A stretch of DNA of 39,080 bases from Hellea sp. (GTDB lineage Bacteria; Pseudomonadota; Alphaproteobacteria; Caulobacterales; Maricaulaceae), in assembly GCA_020628425.1 (NCBI GenBank), contig JAHDEZ010000024.1, positions 1-39,080 on the forward strand, written 5' to 3'. A program made the position numbers and the translations under genes. The notes beneath the pieces were generated by a model. It had not been told where the DNA came from. It made no database searches and saw only the letters and a list, made by a program, of their open reading frames with translations. Positions 29,527-37,356 of the stretch are shown piece after piece. How positions within the stretch are numbered: position 1 is the stretch's first letter; each line of letters starts with the position of its first letter.

Positions 29527-30580
29527 AGAACGCGTCCTGATGTTTGGCTAGTAATGCGTTGCGCCAATCGTTCAACCTGGATTTCTCTACACAGGCTACA
29601 ATACAGCCGCCAAAGCCTCCGCCCGTCATTCTCGCACCGTTCGCGCCTAGAGCAACCGCATCCTCGACGAGTATATCGATGGCCGGCAGTGATATCTCAA
29701 AATCATCCCGCATGGAGATGTGGCTTTCCACCATAAGCTGGCCTAGAGATTTAAAATCTTTATCTTTCAGTGCTTTGGCAGCACGAATGGTTCTGCGGTG
29801 TTCGGTCATGCAATGTCTCGCTCGTCTTTGGTAGACGTTGTCAAGCTTCGCAAGGGAACTAAAATCCTTGTCAGAAATCTGACAAATATCGTCACGACCG
29901 AGACTCTCCTTAACGACATCACATTCTTCTTTACGCTCCTTATAACGGCCCTCATTTAGAAGCCGATATTTGCCTGAATGTATGACTGCCATGTGGTGGC
30001 TTTCAGGTATATCGATAACCTTATAGATCAATGCTGCCGTATCCAGAAATAAGGCTTGGCCCGGCTGGGCGATGGCCACAGCCATTTGGTCCATAATACC
30101 GCATGGCATGCCAATGAAGTCGTTCTCTATCTGACGCGCTATCTGGGAAATTTTTACGTCATCCAATTCGGACTTCGAAAGTGATCGCGCTAGTTTCAAA
30201 AGCCCAACGGTTATGGCGGCAGAAGATGATAGGCCAGCGCCTTGTGGTAAATTACTGATGACGGCGATATCTGCACCGCCTGACATCAAGCCGTTTTTAC
30301 CGGCGAATACGAGTGCGCCGCGGGCATAATCTGACCAGTGTTCCTCTACCTTTCCGTCCAATGCAATCTGAGCCACCTCATCATAACCTTCGGAAATAAT
30401 GCGAATGGAATTATCATTGCGTGGGGAAAGAGCAATGTTGAGACCAAGCTCAAGTGCCGTTGGCAATACATACCCGCCATTATAGTCAGTATGCTCACCA
30501 ATCAAGTTAACCCGACCGGGTGTAAATCCAGAAACAGCGGGCGCTGCTCCAAAGGCATTTCTAAATAATGTTTCGATCAT
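29516..30580 (-). CDS. galK: Galactokinase
   Basis: Phosphorylates alpha-D-galactose at C1 with ATP. A GHMP kinase of 354 residues, showing the galactokinase signature GRVNLIGEHTDYNGGYVLP, the ATP-binding LPQGAGLSSSAAITVG and the C-terminal GARMTGGGFGGC. The catalytic Asp lies in MPCGIMDQMAVA. The start shares one base with the galT stop (TAATG), indicating coupling. No galactose mutarotase gene is present in the window. Confidence 0.96.
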   Translation of the reverse strand: MIETLFRNAFGAAPAVSGFTPGRVNLIGEHTDYNGGYVLPTALELGLNIALSPRNDNSIRIISEGYDEVAQIALDGKVEEHWSDYARGALVFAGKNGLMSGGADIAVISNLPQGAGLSSSAAITVGLLKLARSLSKSELDDVKISQIARQIENDFIGMPCGIMDQMAVAIAQPGQALFLDTAALIYKVIDIPESHHMAVIHSGKYRLLNEGRYKERKEECDVVKESLGRDDICQISDKDFSSLAKLDNVYQRRARHCMTEHRRTIRAAKALKDKDFKSLGQLMVESHISMRDDFEISLPAIDILVEDAVALGANGARMTGGGFGGCIVACVEKSRLNDWRNALLAKHQDAFYVC

Positions 30581-31746
30581 TACAGCTGTCGTAAAATTTG
30601 AGCCGCGGAACCGGGCATCACGTCAACTGTAAATACGCCTGTGGATTGCTCCACTGAGGCCAGATATTTCACGCGATTCTTTGACCGAAGAAGCGGGTAG
30701 AATTGAGCGGTGAAATGGAATTTGTCTTCATGCCCTGCAGGTGCCGCCTGTAGACTCAACATATAGGCGGTTGGGCGTTCGAAAAACTTGTCGTATCGAC
30801 GTGTGACTTCACCCAAAAGATGAGCAAAGCCGTCAAGCTCCGTCTTGGACATGGCCCAAGGACCCGGGCTGAACTTTTTCGGTGCAATCCACACCTCATA
30901 AGGAAAACGCGCAAATGTTGGGCAAAAGGCGCTGACACCACCAGCTTCAGCGATCTCAAAGTCAGCTCGTGTTTCAACGATATGTTTTGATAGGTCGAAT
31001 CCGTTGTCAAAAGCTGCGGCGGCCTTTTTCTGAACATCAGGAATAAAGGAAAACGCATAAATTTGACCGTGCGGGTGATGAAGCGTTACGCCTACTTCAT
31101 CGCCTCGATTTTCAAAAGGTAAGACAAACTTATGTCCTTTAGCAAATAGCTGCTGGTACCGATCGATCCAGGCTTCTAAGAGTAGCCGCCGCTTAGATTG
31201 TCCGAGTGTATGGAGATTACCAATAGACTCTGGTCCATAAACGATGACATCGCAGTGCCCCAAGGCTTGCTTAAACTGAGTGTTGTAGGCATCCTCAACT
31301 GTGGGGGCGTGTTCATGGAGGCTGGTGAACTTGTTTTCAAATACCGCGAGTTCAAAATCTTCGAAGGGGATCTCCGTGGGGGGGGAGCCAGGGCGACCTG
31401 GAGCAAGAGGATCATCGGCTGCGACCGGTTTAAAGGTTCTATTTTGTCGATGCGGTGCATAGATGTTCCATTCTTGGCGAAGCGGGTGCCATCTCAACTC
31501 ACCACCTTTGGAAATGGCGTCATCATTTTGTTTTAATGGGGTGAGTTTGTGTGGCGAATAGCCGTACAAAATGAGCCTACGTCCGTCATTCTTGAGGTAT
31601 GTTCTTTTAAATACAGGGGTGTTACTAGAATATGGCTCAAGTCTTACACATACATCTTGCTGCGAAGACGTATCTGTATTCATTCCAGACGTATCGAGTT
31701 CAATATTCAGTTTCATTCCCCGTTTTGCGCACTGTATCGTTGTCAT
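30580..31746 (-). CDS. galT: Galactose-1-phosphate uridylyltransferase
   Basis: Exchanges UMP between UDP-glucose and galactose 1-phosphate. The HIT-like active site HHPHGQIYAF carries the nucleophilic His. RWHPLRQEWNIYAPHRQNR and VFENKFTSLHE are typical of the family. The N-terminus is about 60 residues longer than in E. coli GalT (VFKRTYLKNDGRRLILYG). The CxxC that binds structural zinc in E. coli is replaced by DPLAP near residue 112, so a zinc-free form is likely. ATG 31746 is chosen over a TTG at 31755; an ATG ten codons inside is also possible. It is the first gene of the minus-strand galactoside operon. Confidence 0.93.
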   Translation of the reverse strand: MTTIQCAKRGMKLNIELDTSGMNTDTSSQQDVCVRLEPYSSNTPVFKRTYLKNDGRRLILYGYSPHKLTPLKQNDDAISKGGELRWHPLRQEWNIYAPHRQNRTFKPVAADDPLAPGRPGSPPTEIPFEDFELAVFENKFTSLHEHAPTVEDAYNTQFKQALGHCDVIVYGPESIGNLHTLGQSKRRLLLEAWIDRYQQLFAKGHKFVLPFENRGDEVGVTLHHPHGQIYAFSFIPDVQKKAAAAFDNGFDLSKHIVETRADFEIAEAGGVSAFCPTFARFPYEVWIAPKKFSPGPWAMSKTELDGFAHLLGEVTRRYDKFFERPTAYMLSLQAAPAGHEDKFHFTAQFYPLLRSKNRVKYLASVEQSTGVFTVDVMPGSAAQILRQL

Positions 31747-31788
31747 TATGAACAATGGACAAATGGATTAATTCGATTATTATATTTC

Positions 31789-31806
31789 ATGTTCGTTTGC
31801 GAACAT
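31789..31806. promoter_or_regulatory. Perfect 18-bp palindrome, candidate operator of the divergent galactoside locus
   Basis: ATGTTCG, a 4-nt TTTG spacer and CGAACAT make an uninterrupted inverted repeat in the galT/SapC divergent region. It overlaps the -35 hexamer of the plus-strand promoter and lies beside the minus-strand -10. Its size and symmetry suit a dimeric repressor such as a LacI- or GntR-type protein, but the regulator is not in the window. Confidence 0.6.
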
Positions 31807-31825
31807 TTTGGGATTAGAGTAAAAT
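31797..31825 (+). promoter_or_regulatory. Candidate promoter of the SapC/alpha-galactosidase unit
   Basis: TTGCGA (31797-31802) and TAAAAT (31820-31825) are separated by exactly 17 nt, giving a start point about 35-40 nt before the GTG of the SapC-family gene. The -35 lies in the right half of the palindrome. Confidence 0.5.
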
Positions 31826-31868
31826 CTATACTTCCGTCAATGTAGTAACCGAAGTAGCGCGTGCCATC

Positions 31869-32504
31869 GTGGATTTTCCGGTATTAGTCAGTCGCCACCA
31901 TCACGACGGAAGCTTCGCGATATCGGCATTGACCAGCCTAGAGCCTGGGAGAAACCTGTTTTTAAAAGATGGGAGGTGGCTCTCTAGTTTTAGAAGTGTC
32001 GCTATGATGACTTACCCCTTATTTCTAATGCGCAACCCGGACGGAACCGATGATCCTGTCATTGGTCTGGATATGGATAGTAAGGCTGTTAACAATAAGG
32101 ATGGTCATTCTCTCTTTGATAAGAAGGGGAAGCCTTCTCTTTGGTTAGGTCAGCAAAAGAATATTTTAATGGATGATGTAAAGAATAATATTCTGACGCA
32201 GCGTTTTCTTCAGGTCATCAGTGAAAAAGGCTTGTTGCGCGAAGTCAACGTGGATGTCCATTATGCTGATGAACAGATTAGCCAAATCCGTGGATTGTTT
32301 ATGGTTCACGAAGACAATCTGCAAAAGATATCCAAAGACTCATTAGTTGAATTAAGAGACGCGGGGTATCTGCCAGCTATCTACGCTATGTTATTCTCCG
32401 TATTTCAACTCAACGCGCTCATTTTACGTCATAATCAAACTTATGAACGATCTATCGCCCGAATTTCGTTGGAAGTGCGGAAAGACCATCAGATAGCGGG
32501 ATAG
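31869..32504 (+). CDS. SapC family protein
   Basis: A 211-residue soluble protein of the SapC family, whose molecular function is not established. The recognisable core runs from about residue 45 (YPLFLMRNPDGTDDPVIGLD) through HSLFDKKGKPSLWLGQQ to the C-terminal DAGYLPAIYAMLFSVFQLNALI. In alphaproteobacteria SapC genes are often found in sugar-uptake loci near TonB-dependent receptors. Here it leads the alpha-galactosidase unit, with a 12-nt gap to the next gene. The GTG start is the only reasonable one after the in-frame stop at 31815. No signal peptide is visible. Confidence 0.8.
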   Translation: MDFPVLVSRHHHDGSFAISALTSLEPGRNLFLKDGRWLSSFRSVAMMTYPLFLMRNPDGTDDPVIGLDMDSKAVNNKDGHSLFDKKGKPSLWLGQQKNILMDDVKNNILTQRFLQVISEKGLLREVNVDVHYADEQISQIRGLFMVHEDNLQKISKDSLVELRDAGYLPAIYAMLFSVFQLNALILRHNQTYERSIARISLEVRKDHQIAG

Positions 32505-32516
32505 CTGGAGTTTTAG

Positions 32517-34730
32517 ATGTCTAAACTAATTCAGGTCTCTGAAGACCTAACTTTTGCCTTGAGTAATCGATTTTTCTCCTATGTCTTTCGCGTGTCGCCG
32601 GAAGGCATATTGGAGCATATTCATTACGGTGGACCATTGTCAGACCCTTTAAATGTGTCGATACATCACATCAGAACTCAGAGGGAAGTGGCGTCAACTT
32701 TTCAAGGTGGTAAGTTTTTTAGTCTGAGTGATACGCCACAGGAATTTCCGAGCTTTGGAACATCGGACTACAGGTTCCCGGCTTTGCACGGTCGAAATTC
32801 TGATGGGAATACTGTATTTTCTTTGCACTATAAAAAACACAAAATTTCGACCGATAAGAAGGCTCTTAAAGATTTGCCGTCAACCAGAGGAGGGGAGTGC
32901 GAAACCCTGATCGTGACCTTGGTCGATCCCTTGCACAAGCTCGAAGTAGAGCTGCACTACACAATTTATTCTGATTACGGTGTTTTAGTCCGCTCCGCCA
33001 AGTTCAAGAATAAGTCGGATACAGAGATTCAGTTGCAGCATGCCTTTTCCACAGCACTTGATTTGCCGCCAGCTGACTATGAGATTTTACACCTACACGG
33101 AACTTGGTCGCGCGAGCTCAATGAAGAGCGAATTGATGTTCCTAAAGGTCGCTTTGTTATTGACTCTGCGAGGGGGACATCCAGTGCCGCGCACAGCCCT
33201 TTTGTGGCTATCATGCAAAAGGGGACGTCTGAGGCTATCGGTCGTGTCTATGCAACGTCGCTTGTCTATTCAGGGAACTTTGCCATCAATATTGAAAAAG
33301 GTGAGTTTGAGGACGTCCGCGTTATTGCCGGTATTAATCCGTTTAATTTCCACTGGCGTCTGAAGCCGGGTAAAAAATTCTGCACGCCAGAAGCCTTGCA
33401 TGTGTACACGGAAAACGGTCTGCGGGGCATGAGCCATATTTGGCATGACTTCATCAGAGAGAAAATCTCGCCGCCTCAATTTAAGTTTCAGCCACGACCC
33501 ACCTATCTTAATACCTGGGAAGCAGCTTATTTTGACGTGGACGAAGAGAAAGTTTTGGCGCTCGCCGACAAGGCTAATGAGGTGGGTGTAGATATGCTGG
33601 TATTGGATGACGGCTGGTTTGAGGGGCGACGGGACGATACGTCATCACTGGGTGATTGGGTTGCTGATAGCGAGCGGTTTCCTCGAGGAATTCCCTGGCT
33701 CGCGTCGCAAGTCAAAGCCAAGGGTTTAAAGTTTGGGATCTGGTTTGAACCGGAAATGGTCAATCCACGCAGTATGTTATTTGAGGCGCACCCTGATTGG
33801 ATTTTACATGTCCCGGGCCGCCAACCATCTCTCGGTCGCAATCAGTTAACACTCGATCTTTCAAGAGAAGAGGTGACTGATTATATCTTCGAAAAGATAG
33901 ACGCTATCTTATCCTGTGGAGATATTGACTACGTCAAATGGGATATGAATCGCAATATGACGGAGGTTGGTTCGGCAGGATTGCCGAGGAATCGTCAAAG
34001 GGAAGTGTCTCATCGCTATATGATCGGATTATATCGACTTTTGAAGAAGTTGACAGCGAAGTACCCGGATATCTTATTTGAAAATTGTGCCAGCGGTGGA
34101 AACCGTTTTGATTTGGGGATGTTGAGTTTTATGCCTCAAACATGGACGAGCGATATGTGTGATCCTGTGGGGCGGCTGGATATCGTCAATGGTGCTTCAT
34201 ATTTATTTCCCTTGGATGTTACAGCCGCCTATGTGGGGCCATCACCTAACCATCAAAACGGCCGTGTTTCTTCCATACAAACCCGGTTTATGGCCGGGGT
34301 ATTCTGTGCAGCCAGGGGGATGTCTTTGAACGAGACAGATCTGGCTGAAAACCATGAAGAGCTCAAAGCTCTGATGGCTTTTGCTAAGTCTTCGGCGCGA
34401 GATATGGTGGGGGGAACTTTTGACCGCCTTATAAAGTCTCAGAACGAGGTTTGTTGGCAATACACGACCCGTGACCAGTCCAAAGTTTATGTTGCGTATT
34501 TTCATATTCTAGCCGCGCCAAACCTGCCATTTCGCCGTGCACGCCTGGTTGGGCTCCAGGGGGCGGCCAAGTATGTTTTACAAGAAGATCAAACGAGTTA
34601 TCAGGGCGATGCTTTAATGACCAATGGTTTGCCTTTGCCTTATGTAACCACCGGTCATGTTCGAGATAATGTTCGATATATGAAGAAAGGGGACTTCTCA
34701 TCCTATTTGTTCGAATTTAGAAAGACTTGA
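32517..34730 (+). CDS. Alpha-galactosidase, glycoside hydrolase family 36
   Basis: Hydrolyses terminal alpha-1,6-galactosyl groups as in melibiose and raffinose. The 737-residue length and domain order (N-terminal beta-supersandwich, then barrel from about 325) match bacterial GH36 enzymes. The barrel shows VLDDGWFEGRRDD, GIWFEPEMV, nucleophile Asp476 in YVKWDMNRNMTE, CASGGNRFD and the acid/base region WTSDMCDP at 543-550. No signal peptide is seen, so it is cytoplasmic and depends on uptake of intact sugars. It lies divergent from the Leloir/GH42 operon, which would process the galactose it releases. Confidence 0.94.
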   Translation: MSKLIQVSEDLTFALSNRFFSYVFRVSPEGILEHIHYGGPLSDPLNVSIHHIRTQREVASTFQGGKFFSLSDTPQEFPSFGTSDYRFPALHGRNSDGNTVFSLHYKKHKISTDKKALKDLPSTRGGECETLIVTLVDPLHKLEVELHYTIYSDYGVLVRSAKFKNKSDTEIQLQHAFSTALDLPPADYEILHLHGTWSRELNEERIDVPKGRFVIDSARGTSSAAHSPFVAIMQKGTSEAIGRVYATSLVYSGNFAINIEKGEFEDVRVIAGINPFNFHWRLKPGKKFCTPEALHVYTENGLRGMSHIWHDFIREKISPPQFKFQPRPTYLNTWEAAYFDVDEEKVLALADKANEVGVDMLVLDDGWFEGRRDDTSSLGDWVADSERFPRGIPWLASQVKAKGLKFGIWFEPEMVNPRSMLFEAHPDWILHVPGRQPSLGRNQLTLDLSREEVTDYIFEKIDAILSCGDIDYVKWDMNRNMTEVGSAGLPRNRQREVSHRYMIGLYRLLKKLTAKYPDILFENCASGGNRFDLGMLSFMPQTWTSDMCDPVGRLDIVNGASYLFPLDVTAAYVGPSPNHQNGRVSSIQTRFMAGVFCAARGMSLNETDLAENHEELKALMAFAKSSARDMVGGTFDRLIKSQNEVCWQYTTRDQSKVYVAYFHILAAPNLPFRRARLVGLQGAAKYVLQEDQTSYQGDALMTNGLPLPYVTTGHVRDNVRYMKKGDFSSYLFEFRKT

Positions 34731-34802
34731 TTTTGGTTTATCATTAGACAGGGTCATATAGTGTATCAGGGTATGTAGCAGGTGAATTAATGCCTTGTTA
34801 AC

Positions 34803-34808
34803 TATAAT
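34803..34808 (+). promoter_or_regulatory. Candidate -10 element before the small orphan gene
   Basis: A perfect TATAAT hexamer lies 45 nt before the ATG at 34853. No good -35 was found at 16-18 nt upstream, so this is weak evidence for an independent promoter. Confidence 0.3.
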
Positions 34809-34852
34809 TGTGTGGGATGGTATGAATCACTGTGTTACCGAAAGGGGGGATC

Positions 34853-35269
34853 ATGGTTGATCTGAGGCAATTAGGTCCTGCGGACCTAGAAAGAGACGGG
34901 TGGCGCGAACTGGTTGCGGCCTTGGATGCTGTAACCATAGCTAGGACGGACCCTAGGTTTTTCAGGCAGGTTGACCGTTTTGTCCGCTTTTTCAGAGAAT
35001 TAACGTCTGTCGCCGTTGAACTCAATTCAAATCAAGAGGCGGCAGAGGCAGCATATCAGCATGTGCGAGAGACGAAAATTCTGGCACGCAATAAAAGCAT
35101 CAATAAATTCGAGGACATCCAGCAGCAAAGCTACGAGATTTGTATGGAGTCACTCCAACGTGACTTCGACAATATGTACAATGCTTTTAAGGAACGGAAC
35201 GTTGAAGCACTTGAAAATCAATATCGACAGGTTAAAAGCTGGCCTATTCGGTATGGAATACCGGCTTAA
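34853..35269 (+). CDS. Small uncharacterised helical protein
   Basis: Not recognised. The 138-residue protein has no signal peptide, membrane segment or cysteine motif. It is rich in charged and Gln/Asn residues with mostly helical character (for example RQVDRFVRFFRELTSVAVEL, then QQQSYEICMESLQRDF). A GGGGGGA ribosome-binding site precedes the ATG at 34853, which I prefer to the GTG at 34832. It lies alone, 122 nt after the alpha-galactosidase gene and convergent with the sulfatase gene. The coding-like reading frame and strong ribosome-binding site support a real gene; no function is proposed. Confidence 0.75.
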   Translation: MVDLRQLGPADLERDGWRELVAALDAVTIARTDPRFFRQVDRFVRFFRELTSVAVELNSNQEAAEAAYQHVRETKILARNKSINKFEDIQQQSYEICMESLQRDFDNMYNAFKERNVEALENQYRQVKSWPIRYGIPA

Positions 35270-35293
35270 TATTTGTGTGAGATAGTAGCTCTA

Positions 35294-35333
35294 AATCTCT
35301 GTAATGTTTAGGCTTTGTGGCTAATTAGAGATT
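35294..35333. repeat. Inverted repeat between convergent genes
   Basis: AATCTCT (35294-35300) pairs with AGAGATT (35327-35333) across 26 nt, in the short gap between the orphan gene and the convergent sulfatase gene. It may help end transcription, but the loop is long and there is no clear T tract. Confidence 0.3.
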
Positions 35334-35337
35334 GTCT

Positions 35338-36861
35338 TTACCTGCGTTTATAGGGCGGAAATCTGTTAGTAGCGGCGGCGACAGTCCAGTCCATGTGGTT
35401 TCGTACATATTCTTGTGATGCATCTCGGGGTGGATTGTAATCCCAATGTACGCCTCCGTCTTTGATCATCGCTTGATATACGGCGCGCCGTTGTTTTTGC
35501 GTTGCGATGACATCTCTTCGAAGTGCTTCGCCGTCCCAAGTCTCGGACACCTCTTTTGCAAAGCTTGCGGCAAGATCCGCGTGCTCAGGGTCTAAGGCGA
35601 GATTGGTCAATTCATAAGGGTCTAGCTTAATATTATAAAGTTGGGGTGGATCGGAATCGCAATGCACGTATTTAAAATCGTCCCGCCTTATCATGAAGAT
35701 TGGATGCCCGGTCATTTCGGCACAATACTCTCCGATGGCTTCACTTTTGTCTTCCTGTCCCTGCATAAGTGGTAACAGGGAGCGTCCATCTAGCGTTACG
35801 CCAAGATCCGGACGCTTAATGGTATCCGTCTCAGCCAGGTCTAGAAAGGTCGGCAGCAAATCAACCAAAGACATGGATTTGTCTGTCACACCATGAGTGA
35901 CGCCTGGGCCTGCTACGACAAAGGGCACTCGCGCGGAATGCTCAAAAAAGTTCATCTTATACCAGAGGCCTCTTTCGCCCAGCATATCGCCGTGATCCGC
36001 AGTTACGATGACGACGGTGTTGTCTAAAACCTCTGCTTCGCCGAGCGCTTGCAAGAGCTCGCCAATTTTGCTGTCGAAATAACTGGTGTTGGCATAATAT
36101 CCCCGTCTTGCGTTTTTGATTTCATCGTCTGTAACGGCGACTGTGCTGGCTTCAATGCCGTCCATGACACGGCGGGAGAGGGGGTCTTGCGCCTCGCGTG
36201 AAAGCGTATTGGTTGGGAGGTCTATTTCATCATGACTGTAGAGGTTCCACCATTCAGGGCGGGCTACATAAGGGTCGTGTGGGTGGATGAAGCTGGCAAC
36301 AAGACAAAAGGGTTCTGCTTTGTGTTTTGCGTAATCAAAAATTTTGCGCTTTGCGTAAAAGGCGACTTCATCGTCATAATCGATTTGGAATGTACTGGCG
36401 GCGACGCCGGCTTCTCTGACGGAATCCATGTTATGATACCACTTATCGATGCGTTCATCAGCGAGTTCCCAATTTGGTGTCCAGGCATAGTCAGATGGGT
36501 AAACATCCGTGGTAACGCGCTCTTGAAAGCCATGGAGTTGATCAGGGCCGACAAAATGCATTTTGCCGGACAAGCATGTGCGGTATCCCATTAATTGCAA
36601 ATAGTGGGCAAATGTCGGAATATTGGCCGAGAACTCGCTGGCGTTGTCATAGGCGGCGATACGCGAAATCAGCTGGCCAGACATCATGCTAAAACGCGAA
36701 GGTGCGCAGAGCGGTGAATTACAATAAGCGGCATCAAATCGCATGCCGCGGTCGGCGAGGGCGTCCAGGTGAGGTGTCTTCACGACTGGATGTCCATAGG
36801 TGCCCGTGAAATGAGGCGCCAACTGGTCCGCCATAATTATAACGATATTCGGCTGCTTCAT
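35338..36861 (-). CDS. betC: Choline-sulfatase
   Basis: Hydrolyses choline-O-sulfate to choline and sulfate, a way to obtain osmoprotectant precursor, carbon or sulfur. The sulfatase core shows NIVIIMADQLAPHFTG, the formylglycine motif LCAPSR with Cys52, SGKMHFVGPDQLHGF, FIHPHDPYV and TADHGDMLGERGLWYK. The C-terminal HWDYNPPRDASQEYVRNHMD is the extension found in choline-sulfatases. At 507 residues it has the normal length, and no signal peptide is visible. Activation requires a formylglycine-generating enzyme not encoded here. The betA, betB and betI genes often found with betC are absent. GGAGAA lies upstream of the ATG. Confidence 0.9.
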   Translation of the reverse strand: MKQPNIVIIMADQLAPHFTGTYGHPVVKTPHLDALADRGMRFDAAYCNSPLCAPSRFSMMSGQLISRIAAYDNASEFSANIPTFAHYLQLMGYRTCLSGKMHFVGPDQLHGFQERVTTDVYPSDYAWTPNWELADERIDKWYHNMDSVREAGVAASTFQIDYDDEVAFYAKRKIFDYAKHKAEPFCLVASFIHPHDPYVARPEWWNLYSHDEIDLPTNTLSREAQDPLSRRVMDGIEASTVAVTDDEIKNARRGYYANTSYFDSKIGELLQALGEAEVLDNTVVIVTADHGDMLGERGLWYKMNFFEHSARVPFVVAGPGVTHGVTDKSMSLVDLLPTFLDLAETDTIKRPDLGVTLDGRSLLPLMQGQEDKSEAIGEYCAEMTGHPIFMIRRDDFKYVHCDSDPPQLYNIKLDPYELTNLALDPEHADLAASFAKEVSETWDGEALRRDVIATQKQRRAVYQAMIKDGGVHWDYNPPRDASQEYVRNHMDWTVAAATNRFPPYKRR

Positions 36862-36918
36862 AATTATTCTCCAGTCCCGTTAGTCCCTAACTAATTTAAA
36901 ATTAGAGGGGCGGATATA

Positions 36919-36959
36919 GGCTTTTAGCAATTAAAACCGCTATCAGCCTCTTTATAATA
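36919..36959 (-). promoter_or_regulatory. Candidate promoter and operator of the choline-sulfatase gene
   Basis: GGCTTTTAGC (36919-36928) and GCTATCAGCC (36939-36948) form an inverted repeat with 8 of 10 positions matching. Just upstream on the minus strand is TATTAT (36959-36954), a possible -10. The repeat would then lie near the transcription start, as expected for an operator. No convincing -35 was found. Confidence 0.35.
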
Positions 36960-37006
36960 TGAATTTTCCCGTTTGCCCCTTGTTAGGGTAAATGGAATCT
37001 TCGTCC

Positions 37007-37153
37007 TCAGTTTCGCGGATAATCTGGATTATTCGGATGTGCTTCGGGGTTAGAGGAGGGCGGAGGCATAGGATTTTTTTTGCGCCGACGCAGGAGCCGG
37101 GTAATTAATATAGGCCCTAGGATCCGGGCTGCCATCATCAGAATTCTTTGCAT
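37007..37153 (-). CDS. Candidate small basic protein, 48 residues
   Basis: An ORF with an ATG at 37153 and a TGA at 37009-37007. It encodes a hydrophobic N-terminus (MQRILMMAARILGPILITRL), then a cluster of basic residues (RRRKK) and a proline/asparagine-rich tail. This layout could be a short membrane-anchored peptide. It has no strong ribosome-binding site and no recognised family, so it may be spurious. Confidence 0.3.
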   Translation of the reverse strand: MQRILMMAARILGPILITRLLRRRKKNPMPPPSSNPEAHPNNPDYPRN

Positions 37154-37356
37154 GATTTCGTCATAACGATTGTAGTATGATATTCAATGTTTCTTAACAG
37201 TAGCAAAGTTAAGTGGTTTTCGCACGCCTTTGAACGGAAAAGGTGGGGTCACGCGAAATGTGTAGCTCGATGTGCCAATAGATACGTCGGTGATTCTAAT
37301 TACGACACTCGTGCAATGCGGACTGTGGGCGGCAAAGCGGAAATAGTTGTATTTGA

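Larger units (their letters stand above)
31779..31840 (-). promoter_or_regulatory. Candidate promoters of the galT operon
   Basis: On the minus strand TTGACG (31840-31835) and TCTAAT (31818-31813) are separated by 16 nt. A second, perfect -10 element TATAAT lies at 31784-31779, with no strong -35. The palindrome at 31789-31806 lies between the two, so a bound protein would block either. Pattern evidence only. Confidence 0.5.
36862..37356. other. Gap of about 500 bp between choline-sulfatase and ridA
   Basis: Mostly non-coding by eye. It holds an imperfect inverted repeat (36919-36948), A+T-rich promoter-like sequence for the sulfatase gene, and one candidate 48-codon minus-strand ORF (37007-37153). 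No tRNA, repeat array or mobile-element remnant was recognised. Confidence 0.6.

Noticed and set aside
31549..31845. Plus-strand frame of 98 codons across the galT start and the divergent promoter region
   Set aside because: Antisense to galT and spanning the promoter/operator sequence; no protein features.
34873..34900. AGGTCC-TGC-GGACCT palindrome near the start of the orphan gene
   Set aside because: Lies inside the coding frame and is short; no evidence that it acts as an operator or attenuator.
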